Below are positions 39,928 to 48,594 of a stretch of DNA of 64,000 nt, one piece after another; positions within the stretch are counted from its first letter, which is position 1; each line of letters opens with the position of its first letter. The notes under the pieces were generated by a model that was not told the DNA's origin, ran no database searches, and was given only the letters and a program-made list of their open reading frames with translations. Source of the stretch: Stenotrophomonas rhizophila (GTDB taxonomy: Bacteria; Pseudomonadota; Gammaproteobacteria; Xanthomonadales; Xanthomonadaceae); NCBI RefSeq assembly GCF_000661955.1, contig NZ_CP007597.1, positions 2,770,984 through 2,834,983 of the forward strand. Direction: 5' to 3'. The translations under genes and the position numbers were made by a program.

Positions 39928-41019
39928 TCAGGCCGCGTTCAACCGCTCGCCGCTCTCCGCATCGAAGAAATGCAGACCCTGCGGGTGGATCGCCACGCGG
40001 ATGGTCTCGCCCACTGCCGGCAGCGCCTGCGGGGCAACGCGCATCACCAGGGGCTGGCCGCCGCCGGTCATGTTGACGAAGATCTCGTTGCCCACCGGCT
40101 CGATGCCGTCGATGGTGGCCACGAACGCGGTGGCATCGTCGGCGGCGGCCGGCTGCAGGTGCTCCGGGCGCACGCCCACGGCCACGGTGCGGCCGATCCA
40201 GGCCGGATCGATCGCCGCCTGGCCCAGCGGCGCGGTCAGCTGGGTGTCCTGCACCACCACGCCACTGTCGTTGCGCTGCAGGGTGCCGCGCAGCACGTTC
40301 ATCGCCGGGCTGCCCAGGAAGCCTGCCACGAACAGGTTGGCCGGGCGGTCGTACAGCGCCATGGGCGTGTCGATCTGCTGGATCACGCCGTCCTTGAGCA
40401 CCACGATGCGCTGGCCCAGGGTCATCGCTTCCACCTGGTCGTGGGTGACGTAGATCATGGTGGTGCCCAGCTTGCGGTGCAGCTGCGCGATTTCCGTGCG
40501 CACGCTGTGGCGCAGCTTGGCGTCCAGGTTGGACAGCGGCTCGTCGAGCAGGAACACCGCCGGCTCGCGCACCAGGGCGCGGCCCAGTGCCACGCGCTGG
40601 CGCTGGCCGCCGGACATCGCCTTGGGCAGCTTGTCGAGCATGTCGGTCAGGCCCAGCGTTTCAGCCGCTTCGGTCACCCGCTTGCTGATCGTGGCCTTGT
40701 CGTGGCCGCGCAGCTTCAGGCCGAAAGCCAGGTTCTCGGCCACGGTCATATGCGGGTACAGCGCATAGCTCTGGAACACCATGGCGATGTCGCGGTCCTT
40801 GGGCGCCACGTCGTTGACCACCCGGTCACCGATGGTCAGCGTGCCCCCGCTGATTTCTTCCAGGCCGGCCACCATGCGCAGCAAGGTCGACTTGCCACAC
40901 CCCGACGGCCCCACCAGCACCATCAATTCGCCATCGGCCACTTCGAAGGTCGCGCCCTGGACGGCCACCTGGCCGTTGTCGTAGACCTTGCGAACGCCCT
41001 GCAACTGCACTTTTGCCAT
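39928..41019 (-). CDS. ugpC: Sugar ABC importer ATPase (UgpC/MalK/MsmK type)
   Basis: 363 residues. Walker A GPSGCGKST, signature MSGGQRQR, Walker B VFLLDEPLSNLDAKLR, then a C-terminal TOBE/regulatory domain (about 240-363: GVRPEHLQPA, GNEIFVN). CUT1-type ATPases power uptake of sugars or glycerol phosphate. No permease or binding-protein gene is nearby, so it probably serves several importers encoded elsewhere. Divergent from zwf with a LacI-type operator over its own -35 element. Confidence 0.88.
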   Translation of the reverse strand: MAKVQLQGVRKVYDNGQVAVQGATFEVADGELMVLVGPSGCGKSTLLRMVAGLEEISGGTLTIGDRVVNDVAPKDRDIAMVFQSYALYPHMTVAENLAFGLKLRGHDKATISKRVTEAAETLGLTDMLDKLPKAMSGGQRQRVALGRALVREPAVFLLDEPLSNLDAKLRHSVRTEIAQLHRKLGTTMIYVTHDQVEAMTLGQRIVVLKDGVIQQIDTPMALYDRPANLFVAGFLGSPAMNVLRGTLQRNDSGVVVQDTQLTAPLGQAAIDPAWIGRTVAVGVRPEHLQPAAADDATAFVATIDGIEPVGNEIFVNMTGGGQPLVMRVAPQALPAVGETIRVAIHPQGLHFFDAESGERLNAA

Positions 41020-41129
41020 ATCACCCATTCCAGTCCGCCCGCTGCCGGGCTGTTGATGCGGAACTGCCTTCGGCCCTCCCGATGGCAGGTCGATGGCGTG
41101 GTGCCGCATGACGGCGACCACTGCAATCG

Positions 41130-41158
41130 AATACAGTCTGCTCATTCTGCCATGTAAA
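41130..41158 (-). promoter_or_regulatory. Sigma-70-type promoter of ugpC
   Basis: Minus strand: TTTACA (41158-41153), 17 bp, TGTATT (41135-41130). The -35 hexamer is part of the LacI-type palindrome, so a bound repressor would block it. The predicted leader is about 100 nt. Confidence 0.65.
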
Positions 41159-41166
41159 CGTTTTCA
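41153..41166. promoter_or_regulatory. LacI/GalR-family operator
   Basis: TGTAAACGTTTTCA, a 14-bp palindrome with one mismatch and the central CG of LacI-family operators (consensus like TGAAAACGTTTTCA). Wider flanks (TGCCATG / CACGTGGCA) are partly symmetrical too. Located between ugpC and the Entner-Doudoroff operon. The regulator gene is not in the window. Confidence 0.7.
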
Positions 41167-41346
41167 CGTGGCAGTATCCGTTGGTCGGTCATGACCGCGA
41201 CGCATCGGGAGCCGCACAGTCTCCCGATTCGCCCCGTGCATGCCCCATGATGCGCTGGCCCGGTGCCTGTTCATGTTGCACCCGCAGCACTGGACACCAT
41301 GCCCAGCTGGACCCCCGAGAACATAGACGAGAAGCGATTGACAACG

Positions 41347-42816
41347 ATGTCACCCGGATCTGAAACTCGAGCGATGCACGACACCCTCTTCCTGTTCGGC
41401 GCGACCGGCGACCTTGCCCAGCGCTACCTGTTCCCTTCGTTGCTGCGCCTGCTCGGCGACGGCCTGCTGCCGGAGGATTTCAAGATCCGTGCGCTGGCCT
41501 TGAGCCCGCACGACACCGAGGGTTTCCGCGACATCCTGCGCCCGCGCCTGCAGCAGGCCATGCCGATGGCCAGCCAGGACGACATCCAGTCGCTGCTGTC
41601 GCGCATCGACTACCGTTCGGTGGACCTGCGCAACGCGGACTCGGTGGCCGAGTCGGTCAGTGACCTGGTCAACCGCCACTGCGTGAGCTACCTGGCCATT
41701 CCGCCGGGCCTGTACATCTCCACCTGCGAAGGCCTGGCCAAGGGTGGCGCCCTGGCCGCACCGCACCGCCTGATGCTGGAAAAGCCGATCGGCAGCGACA
41801 GCGCCAGCGCCGAGGAGATCATCTCCACCATCGGCCAGTGGATCGACGAAGACCGCGTGTTCCGCCTGGATCACTACCTGGGCAAGGCCGCGGTACAGAA
41901 CCTGATTGCGCTGCGCTTCGGCAACACGCTGCTGGAAGCCGTGTGGAACCGCAACTACATCGAGTCGGTGCACATCCTGGTGGCCGAAAGCGAAGGCGTG
42001 GACGGCCGCGACGCGTACTACGCCCGCTCCGGCGCGCTGCGCGACATGGTCCAGAGCCACATCCTGCAGCTGTTGTGCCTGGTGGCGATGGAGCCGCCGG
42101 CCTCGCTGGAAGCCGACCGCATCCGCGACGAGAAGGTCAAGGTGCTGCGCGCCCTGCGCCCGCTGGACGCCAAGCACGCCGCCCGCGACAGCGTGCGCGG
42201 CCGCTACACCGCCGGCACCATCAACGGTCAGCCGGCCCAGGCCTACCAGCCGCCGGAAGGCAGCGACGTGGAAACCTTCGCCGGGGTCACCGCGCATATC
42301 GACAACTGGCGCTGGTCCGGCGTGCCGTTCCACCTGGTCACCGGCAAGCGCCTGGCCGAGCGCACCACCCGCGTGGTGGTCACGCTCAAGCCGGTCACCC
42401 ACTGGCTGTTCGAGCGGCCGCATCGTCGCAATGCCACGCCCAACCGCATCGTGTTCCAGCTGCAGCCGCAGGAGAACATCGAGCTGGGCCTGATGAGTTC
42501 GCTGGCCGGCCCGGAATGGGGCGCGCTGGAACTGCATCCGTTGGAACTGGAACTGTCCGTGCCGACCGGCCTGCACCGCCGCATCGCCTACGAACGGCTG
42601 TTCCTGGATGCGTTCAACGGCAACCACGCGCTGTTCGTGCGCGACGACGAAGTACGTGCCGCCTGGGCCTGGATCGACAGCGTCAGTGATGCCTGGAAGG
42701 CCGCCAGCCTGCCGCTGCAGCCCTACCCGGCCGGCGAATGGGGTCCGGCCGAAGCGGCCGGCTTCCTGCCGGCTGAAGTGGATGCCGACGCCGGCCGCAA
42801 GGACGGCGACGCATGA
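41347..42816 (+). CDS. zwf: Glucose-6-phosphate 1-dehydrogenase
   Basis: 489 residues from ATG 41347; ATG 41374 (MHDTLFLFGATGDLAQR) is nearly as likely since the family core begins there. NADP motif LFGATGDLAQRYLFPSLLRL, active site RLDHYLGKAAVQNL with the catalytic His region, and EKPIGSD. Oxidises glucose-6-phosphate to 6-phosphogluconolactone. It is first of a five-gene glucose catabolic unit and overlaps glk by four bases. Confidence 0.95.
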   Translation: MSPGSETRAMHDTLFLFGATGDLAQRYLFPSLLRLLGDGLLPEDFKIRALALSPHDTEGFRDILRPRLQQAMPMASQDDIQSLLSRIDYRSVDLRNADSVAESVSDLVNRHCVSYLAIPPGLYISTCEGLAKGGALAAPHRLMLEKPIGSDSASAEEIISTIGQWIDEDRVFRLDHYLGKAAVQNLIALRFGNTLLEAVWNRNYIESVHILVAESEGVDGRDAYYARSGALRDMVQSHILQLLCLVAMEPPASLEADRIRDEKVKVLRALRPLDAKHAARDSVRGRYTAGTINGQPAQAYQPPEGSDVETFAGVTAHIDNWRWSGVPFHLVTGKRLAERTTRVVVTLKPVTHWLFERPHRRNATPNRIVFQLQPQENIELGLMSSLAGPEWGALELHPLELELSVPTGLHRRIAYERLFLDAFNGNHALFVRDDEVRAAWAWIDSVSDAWKAASLPLQPYPAGEWGPAEAAGFLPAEVDADAGRKDGDA

Positions 42817-43820
42817 CGCTGCAGAACCAACCGGTCCTGGTTGCCGATATCGGTGGCACCAACGCCCGCTTCGCGCTTGCCGACACCAGCCTTGAGGCTC
42901 CGCTGCAGCAGGACAGCATCCGCGAATTCGCGGTGGCCGATTTCCCCTCGCTCGGCGATGCGGCGCGGCACTACCTGGAACAGGTCGGCGCCTCGGCCAC
43001 GCGCGGCGTGTTCGCCGTGGCGGGCCGCGTGGACGGCGATGAAGCGCGCATCACCAACCACCCGTGGGTGATCTCGCGCAGCCGCACCGCGCACATGCTG
43101 GGCTTCGACGAGCTGCACCTGATCAACGATTTCGCCGCCCAGGCGATGGCCATTTCGCTGCTGCAGCCGCAGGACGTGGTCCAGGTGGGCGGCGCGGCGT
43201 GGGTGCCGGGCAAGCCGGGCCAGCCGCGCAACTATGCGGTGATCGGCCCGGGTACCGGGCTGGGTGTCGGTGGCCTGATCCTGCGCCACGGCCGCTGCTA
43301 TCCGCTGGAAACCGAAGGCGGCCATGTCAGCTTCCCGCCGGGCACGCCGGAGGAAATCCGCATCCTGGAGATCCTCTCCGAGCAGTTCGGCCGGGTCTCC
43401 AACGAGCGCCTGATCTGCGGCCCGGGCCTGGTCAACATCCATCGCGCCGTGTGCGAGATGGCCGACATCGATCCGGGCCAGCTGCAGCCGGTGGACGTGA
43501 CCGCCCGTGCGCTGCACGGTGACCCGCAGGCCATGCGTGCGGTGGACGTGTTCTGCGCGGTGTTCGGCGCCATCGCCGGCGACCTGGTGCTGATGCAGGG
43601 CGCCTGGGATGGCGTGTTCCTGACCGGCGGGCTGACCCCGAAGATGCTCGATTCGCTGCAGCACTCCGGTTTCCGCCAGCGCTTCGAGCACAAGGGGCGC
43701 TTCTCTTCGATCATGGCGCGCGTGCCGTCGCTGGCGGTGATGCACCCGCATGCCGGCCTGCTGGGCTCGGCTGCCTATGCCGCCGATGTTGAACGCGACC
43801 TGCAAGGAACCAACGCATGA
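42813..43820 (+). CDS. glk: Glucokinase
   Basis: 335 residues. ATP motif VLVADIGGTNARFAL, substrate region LHLINDFAAQAMAI, GPGTGLGVGGLI, and TEGGHVSFPPGTPEE. Phosphorylates cytoplasmic glucose, feeding zwf. ATGA overlaps on both sides couple it to zwf and pgl. A PTS-independent glucose route is implied. Confidence 0.95.
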   Translation: MTLQNQPVLVADIGGTNARFALADTSLEAPLQQDSIREFAVADFPSLGDAARHYLEQVGASATRGVFAVAGRVDGDEARITNHPWVISRSRTAHMLGFDELHLINDFAAQAMAISLLQPQDVVQVGGAAWVPGKPGQPRNYAVIGPGTGLGVGGLILRHGRCYPLETEGGHVSFPPGTPEEIRILEILSEQFGRVSNERLICGPGLVNIHRAVCEMADIDPGQLQPVDVTARALHGDPQAMRAVDVFCAVFGAIAGDLVLMQGAWDGVFLTGGLTPKMLDSLQHSGFRQRFEHKGRFSSIMARVPSLAVMHPHAGLLGSAAYAADVERDLQGTNA

Positions 43821-44539
43821 ACAGCCTGGATGCATCCGATCGCTTCACCCTGATCCGCCACGGCGACGCCGATGCCTGGATCGAAGCCATCGCCGCCGAA
43901 ATGGCGCAGGCGCTGAACAACGATATCGCCACCTTCGGGCGCGCGCGCATGCTGCTGTCCGGCGGCACCACGCCGGCACCGGTGTACCAGGCGCTGGCCG
44001 AACTGGACGTGCACTGGGACCGGGTGGAAGTCAGCCTGGTCGATGAGCGCTGGCTGTCGCCGCAGGACCGTGACAGCAACGCCTGGCTGGTGCGCGAGAG
44101 TTTCCTCGGTCGCGCCGATGGCGCGCATTTCGACCCGCTGGTGCGGGTCGGCAAGCCGCTGCCGGAGTGCGTGTATACCGCCAACCTGCAGGCCCAGCAC
44201 AGCCAGGCGCCGTGCCTGAGCGTGCTCGGCATGGGCAACGACGGCCACACCGCGTCGCTGTTCCCCGGTTCCAAGGACCTGGCCCGGGCGCTGGAAAGCA
44301 CCCTGCCCTACGCCGCCCTGGACGCCACCGGTTGCCCGGGCGCGAACCAGTGGCCGCTGCGCATCACGCTGACCCCGCACGGGCTCAGGCACAGCGGCCA
44401 GCGCCTGCTGCTGCTGCGTGGCAAGCAGAAGCTGGAAGTGCTCAAACAGGCGCTGGAAAGCAACAACCCGCAGCTGTATCCCATCCTCAACGCGATCGAC
44501 CTCGACGGCGCGAAACTGCGCGTCCACTGGTGTGACTGA
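43817..44539 (+). CDS. pgl: 6-phosphogluconolactonase
   Basis: 240 residues. RMLLSGGTTPAPVYQALAEL, VEVSLVDERWLSPQDRDSNAWLVRE, and LGMGNDGHTASLFPG are the family blocks. Hydrolyses 6-phosphogluconolactone to 6-phosphogluconate. Overlaps glk by four bases; edd follows after 45 bp. Confidence 0.95.
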   Translation: MNSLDASDRFTLIRHGDADAWIEAIAAEMAQALNNDIATFGRARMLLSGGTTPAPVYQALAELDVHWDRVEVSLVDERWLSPQDRDSNAWLVRESFLGRADGAHFDPLVRVGKPLPECVYTANLQAQHSQAPCLSVLGMGNDGHTASLFPGSKDLARALESTLPYAALDATGCPGANQWPLRITLTPHGLRHSGQRLLLLRGKQKLEVLKQALESNNPQLYPILNAIDLDGAKLRVHWCD

Positions 44540-44584
44540 CCTGTCCCCGGTGTTGTTCGTCCGCCCTCTCATAGCCGGTAGCCA

Positions 44585-46501
44585 ATGAGCCTGCATCCCC
44601 AACTCCATGCCATCACCCAGCGCATCGTCCAGCGCAGCGTCGCCTCGCGCGCGGCCTACCTGGCCGGGATCGATGCCTCGCTGCGCGATGGGCCGTTCCG
44701 TTCGCGCCTGAGCTGCGGCAACCTCGCCCACGGGTTCGCCGCGTGCGGGCCGACCGACAAGTCGCGCCTGCGCGGCGGTGTCACCCCGAACCTGGGCATC
44801 ATCACCGCCTACAACGACATGCTGTCGGCGCACCAGCCGTTCGAGTCGTATCCGGAGATCCTGCGCGCCGTTGCGCGCGACATGGGCGCCACCGCGCAGG
44901 TGGCCGGCGGCGTGCCGGCGATGTGCGACGGCGTCACCCAGGGCCGTGGCGGCATGGAGCTGTCGCTGTTCTCGCGCGATGTGATCGCGCAGTCCACGGC
45001 GATCGGCCTCAGCCACGACATGTTCGACGCCACCGTGTACCTCGGGGTGTGCGACAAGATCGTGCCGGGCCTGTTGATCGGCGCGCTGGCGTTCGGCCAC
45101 CTGCCGGCGATCTTCCTGCCGGCCGGTCCGATGACGCCGGGCATTCCGAACAAGCAGAAGGCCGAAGTGCGCGAGCGCTATGCCGCCGGGCTGGCCAGCC
45201 GCGAGGAACTGCTGGAAGCCGAAGCGGCGTCGTACCACGGTGCAGGCACCTGCACGTTCTACGGCACCGCCAACTCCAACCAGACGTTGCTGGAAGCGAT
45301 GGGCGTGCAGCTGCCGGGCGCGTCGTTCGTCAATCCCGATACGCCGCTGCGCGATGCATTGACGCGCCGCGCCGGCGAGCGTGCGCTGGAGATCTGCGCG
45401 CTGGGGGACGATTTCCGTCCGCTCGGCCGGCTTATCGACGAGCGTGCGATCGTCAATGCGGTGGTGACGTTGATGGCCACGGGCGGCTCGACCAACCACA
45501 CCATCCACTGGATCGCGGTGGCACGGGCGGCCGGTATCGTGCTGACCTGGGACGACATGGACGAGCTGTCGCAGCTGATTCCGCTGCTGGCGCGGGTGTA
45601 TCCGAACGGTGAGGCCGACGTGAACCGCTTCGCGGCCGCCGGCGGTACGGCGTTCGTGTTCCGCGAGCTGATGGAAGCCGGGCTGATGCATGCCGACCTG
45701 CAGACGGTGGCCGAAGGCGGGATGCCGCAGTACGGGCAGGAGCCGGCGCTGCGTGATGGCACGCTGGCGTACGTCGACGGGCTGCGCGAGAGCGCGGATG
45801 CGGACGTGGTGCGCGGTGTGGCCGATCCGTTCGAGGCCCAGGGTGGGCTGCGGCTGCTGCGCGGCAATCTGGGGCGTTCGTTGATCAAGCTGTCGGCGGT
45901 GAAGCCGCAGTTCCGTACGATCGAGGCGCCGGCGGTGGTGGTGGATGCGCCGCAGGTGTTGAACAAGCTGCATGCCGCCGGTGTGCTGCCGCACGATTTC
46001 GTGGCGGTGGTGCGTTTCCAGGGGCCGCGCGCGAACGGGATGCCGGAGCTGCATTCGCTGGCGCCGTTGCTGGGGCTGCTGCAGAACCAGGGGCGGCGTG
46101 TGGCGCTGGTGACCGATGGTCGTCTGTCGGGCGCGTCGGGCAAGTTCCCGGCGGCGATCCACATGACGCCGGAAGCGTCGCGCGGCGGGCCGCTGGCACG
46201 GGTGCGCGAGGGCGACATGATCCGTCTGGATGGCGAGGCGGGGACGCTGGAGTTGCTGGTGGACGCGGCGGAGTTCGCGGCGCGCGCGCCGGCACCGAAC
46301 ACGGCACCGGCGGCGCACGACATGGGGCGCAATCTGTTCGCGCTGAACCGGCGCGTGGTCGGTCCGGCCGACCAGGGCGCGATTTCGATTTCGTGCGGGC
46401 CGGCAACGGCCGACGGCGATATCTGGAATTACGACGCCGAGTACGACCTGGGGCGTGATGCGGCGGCGGCGGAAGCGCCGCATGAGGCCAAGGACGCCTG
46501 A
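44585..46501 (+). CDS. edd: Phosphogluconate dehydratase
   Basis: 638 residues, IlvD/Edd family. Cluster-ligand cysteines occur in FAACGPTDK-adjacent and ACCEPTED blocks such as GGVPAMCDGVTQG and CDKIVPGL; also GAGTCTFYGTANSNQTLLEAMG, MATGGSTNHTIHW and VTDGRLSGASGKFPAAIH. Converts 6-phosphogluconate to KDPG, the committed step of the Entner-Doudoroff pathway. A structured repeat separates it from eda by 195 bp. Confidence 0.96.
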   Translation: MSLHPQLHAITQRIVQRSVASRAAYLAGIDASLRDGPFRSRLSCGNLAHGFAACGPTDKSRLRGGVTPNLGIITAYNDMLSAHQPFESYPEILRAVARDMGATAQVAGGVPAMCDGVTQGRGGMELSLFSRDVIAQSTAIGLSHDMFDATVYLGVCDKIVPGLLIGALAFGHLPAIFLPAGPMTPGIPNKQKAEVRERYAAGLASREELLEAEAASYHGAGTCTFYGTANSNQTLLEAMGVQLPGASFVNPDTPLRDALTRRAGERALEICALGDDFRPLGRLIDERAIVNAVVTLMATGGSTNHTIHWIAVARAAGIVLTWDDMDELSQLIPLLARVYPNGEADVNRFAAAGGTAFVFRELMEAGLMHADLQTVAEGGMPQYGQEPALRDGTLAYVDGLRESADADVVRGVADPFEAQGGLRLLRGNLGRSLIKLSAVKPQFRTIEAPAVVVDAPQVLNKLHAAGVLPHDFVAVVRFQGPRANGMPELHSLAPLLGLLQNQGRRVALVTDGRLSGASGKFPAAIHMTPEASRGGPLARVREGDMIRLDGEAGTLELLVDAAEFAARAPAPNTAPAAHDMGRNLFALNRRVVGPADQGAISISCGPATADGDIWNYDAEYDLGRDAAAAEAPHEAKDA

Positions 46502-46533
46502 GGCGCAAAAGCGCGGCGGCGACGCTACGGGCC

Positions 46534-46640
46534 AGGGCAGCGGATCGCCCTGGCCGGGACACGCCGTGAACCCATCCATGGGGGCTCGTGAGCGGCATCC
46601 ATGCCGCTCAACGGTCCCGGCCAGGGCGATCCGCTGCCCT
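46534..46640. repeat. Structured inverted-repeat element, copy 2
   Basis: Perfect 27-bp outer arms (46534-46560 and 46614-46640) enclose a 53-bp core, the same core length as copy 1. Read on the minus strand the core matches copy 1 in CGTTG, the CATGGATG hairpin loop, CACGAG, ATGGATGGNTT-ACG and CGT, while both the outer arms and the inner stem (GAGCGGC/GCCGCTC, 46590-46609) differ in sequence but stay paired. It occupies most of the edd-eda gap and could lower eda read-through or stabilise edd mRNA. Confidence 0.85.
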
Positions 46641-46696
46641 CGGACACCATCCGGCGCGTCAATTGCGCTGCCGTCATTGAGAAAGAGAGAAAACAC

Positions 46697-47356
46697 ATGA
46701 GCATCGAGCAACATCAGAAGCGCGCAGCCGAGCTGCTGCAGGCAGCCGGCATTCTGCCGGTGGTGACCGTGCATACGCTCGACCAGGCCCGTGCGGTCAG
46801 TGCGGCGTTGCTGGAAGGTGGGTTGCCGGCGATCGAGTTGACCCTGCGTACGCCGGTGGCGATGGAAGCGCTGGCGATGCTGAAGCGTGAGCTGCCCGAT
46901 GTGGTGGTGGGTGCCGGTACGGTGCTGACCGTGGCGCAGATGCAGCAGTCGATCGATGCGGGCGCGGATTTCCTGGTGACGCCGGGTACGCCGGCGCACA
47001 TGGCCGATGCGTTGGCGCAGGCGGCACTGCCGGTGGTGCCGGGTGCGGCGTCGCCGACCGAGATGCTGGCGCTGTATGCGCGGGGCTTCCGGGTGTGCAA
47101 GCTGTTCCCGGCTTCGGCGGTGGGTGGGCTGGCGATGATCAAGGGCCTGGCCGGGCCGATTCCGGACCTGAAGCTGTGCCCGACCGGTGGCATCACCGAG
47201 GACACCGCGGCCGAGTACCTGGAGCAGAAGAACGTGGTCTGCATCGGCGGCTCGTGGATGGTGCCGGGCAGCTGGATCGAGCACGGGCAGTGGGACAAGG
47301 TGCGCGACAGCGCGGCGCAGGCGGCGAAGATCGTGGCGCGGGTTCGCGCGCACTGA
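46697..47356 (+). CDS. eda: KDPG/KHG aldolase
   Basis: 219 residues. ILPVVTVHTLDQARAVSAALLEGG, IELTLRTPVAMEAL (catalytic Glu), GAGTVLTVAQ, VCKLFPASAVGG with the Schiff-base Lys, and PTGGITEDTAAEYL. Splits KDPG into pyruvate and glyceraldehyde-3-phosphate. GAGAGAAAACAC precedes the ATG. It ends the Entner-Doudoroff unit, followed by a strong terminator. Confidence 0.96.
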   Translation: MSIEQHQKRAAELLQAAGILPVVTVHTLDQARAVSAALLEGGLPAIELTLRTPVAMEALAMLKRELPDVVVGAGTVLTVAQMQQSIDAGADFLVTPGTPAHMADALAQAALPVVPGAASPTEMLALYARGFRVCKLFPASAVGGLAMIKGLAGPIPDLKLCPTGGITEDTAAEYLEQKNVVCIGGSWMVPGSWIEHGQWDKVRDSAAQAAKIVARVRAH

Positions 47357-47368
47357 GGCACTGTCGGC

Positions 47369-47402
47369 GGAGCCCGCCACGCATGGCGTGGCTCTACCGG
47401 TA
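47369..47402. repeat. REP palindrome after eda
   Basis: GCCACGC-AT-GGCGTGGCTCTACC, the same arm type as the pair at 25531-25625. Confidence 0.75.
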
Positions 47403-47421
47403 GGATGGCGCACCGAAAAAG

Positions 47422-47446
47422 GCCCGGCTTGCCCGGGCTTTTTTTT
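47422..47446 (+). terminator. Rho-independent terminator of the Entner-Doudoroff operon
   Basis: GCCCGG-CTTGC-CCGGGC stem followed by eight T residues (47439-47446). Confidence 0.85.
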
Positions 47447-47581
47447 GCAAAAACGGGGACCACCTTTACGTCTGGCGCGCGGGGCCCATGAAGGTCAAAC
47501 AGCAGAAGTCCTGACGAGTGGGCCCCGAGTCACTTCGGAGCGATCTTCGTGAATGAAGATCCATAGCTCCGACGGAACTGG

Positions 47582-47929
47582 TCATCCCTCAATCAGCAGC
47601 GACCACGCTGCTGGCGGAACGCCGAACTCTTCTTCGGCCTGCTCCATCGCCTCTTCCAATGATTGATGCCACGTGTCAGCCAGGTGCGACATATCCATAC
47701 CGAACCTGTGAAGAAAATAGCCGACCGACTCTTCTTCGATCCGAAGAATCCTCGTGTGAAAATCTGCATCGAGGTTCACGATACCCGCGCCACCCGATGT
47801 GTCGGCACCGAAATGCGCGACATTGAGAGACCTGCTACCAGAATCACTGACGACCGCCTGCCAAATTCTCACGGCGTCACCCCCAAGTATAAGTTCTCCG
47901 TGACCGTACCAGCCTTGTTCCTGGTACAA
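47582..47929 (-). CDS. Unrecognised AT-richer protein
   Basis: 115 residues if started at the TTG 47929 (GGTGAG upstream), or 96 from GTG 47872, which has an excellent GGGGGTGA ribosome site. No family recognised. The reading RIWQAVVSDSGSRSLNVAHFGADTSGGAGIVNLDADFHTRILRIEEESVGYFLH then DTWHQSLEEAMEQAEEEFGVPPAAW looks like a small alpha/beta cytoplasmic protein. Base composition (near 50-55% GC) is clearly lower than neighbours, suggesting acquisition. Isolated, no toxin or mobility gene adjacent. Confidence 0.6.
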   Translation of the reverse strand: MYQEQGWYGHGELILGGDAVRIWQAVVSDSGSRSLNVAHFGADTSGGAGIVNLDADFHTRILRIEEESVGYFLHRFGMDMSHLADTWHQSLEEAMEQAEEEFGVPPAAWSLLIEG

Positions 47930-47946
47930 ATCTCACCGACAACGCG

Positions 47947-48594
47947 TTACATCGGCCGTGCCGGATCCACCAGACCGTACTGGCTGGCCATGCGGGCCAG
48001 CGCGATGTTGTCGTGGATGCCCATTTTCTCGAACAGGCGCGCCTTGTGCGTGTTGACGGTTTTGGCACTCAGGCTCAAGCGCTTGGCGATGTCTTCCTGG
48101 CGCAGGCCCTGGGTGAGCAGCAAGGCCACTTCCAGTTCGCGCGGGGACAGGGCGTCGAACGGCGACTGGGTGCCTTCGACGTTGGACAGCGCCAGGTTCT
48201 GCGCGATGCTGCTGCCCAGGTAACGCCGGCCCAGCGCGGCGTCGCGCACGGCACGCAGCAGTTCCTGTGCATCGCAGCCCTTGCCGATATAGCCGGAGGC
48301 ACCGGCTTCGAGCAGGCGCTTGGGCATCGGACCGTCTTCGAGCACCGAGACAATCACCACGCGGGTGCCGTGGTCGCCACGCACCACCCGTTCGGTGACT
48401 TCCATACCACTGACGCCCGGCAGGTGCAGGTCGCACAGCACCACGTCCGGTCGCAGCTGACGGATGTCAGGCAACGCATCTTCGCCGGAGTCCGCTTCAC
48501 CGACTACCTCGATATCGGTCTCGTTGGACAGGATCATCTTCATGCCGGTTCGCACCAGCGCATGATCGTCCACCAGATACACTCGAATCGTCAT
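47947..48594 (-). CDS. GacA/UvrY-like response regulator
   Basis: 215 residues. Receiver domain with acidic pair VDDHALVRTGM, phospho-acceptor LCDLHLPGVSGM (Asp near 54), and the Lys in GYIGKG. C-terminal LuxR-type HTH: SPFDALSPRELEVALLLTQGLRQEDIAKRLSLSAKTVNTHKARLFEKMGIHD. The SPFD-L-S-RE-IAL wording and LVDPA ending follow GacA of pseudomonads, which controls small regulatory RNAs and secondary metabolism. No sensor kinase is adjacent, as usual for GacA. Confidence 0.88.
   Translation of the reverse strand: MTIRVYLVDDHALVRTGMKMILSNETDIEVVGEADSGEDALPDIRQLRPDVVLCDLHLPGVSGMEVTERVVRGDHGTRVVIVSVLEDGPMPKRLLEAGASGYIGKGCDAQELLRAVRDAALGRRYLGSSIAQNLALSNVEGTQSPFDALSPRELEVALLLTQGLRQEDIAKRLSLSAKTVNTHKARLFEKMGIHDNIALARMASQYGLVDPARPM

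Larger units (their letters stand above)
41020..41346. other. Divergent regulatory region ugpC/zwf (327 bp)
   Basis: Holds the ugpC promoter and LacI-type operator. No good sigma-70 promoter pointing to zwf was found, although operator and a GGTCGGTCATGACC dyad at about 41183-41196 lie in the expected area. No gene is visible. Confidence 0.6.

Noticed and set aside
43775..47413. Very long leftward open frame (about 1200 codons) opposite glk-pgl-edd-eda
   Set aside because: It is antisense to four well-identified enzymes, has composition typical of a GC-rich shadow frame and contains no known domain.
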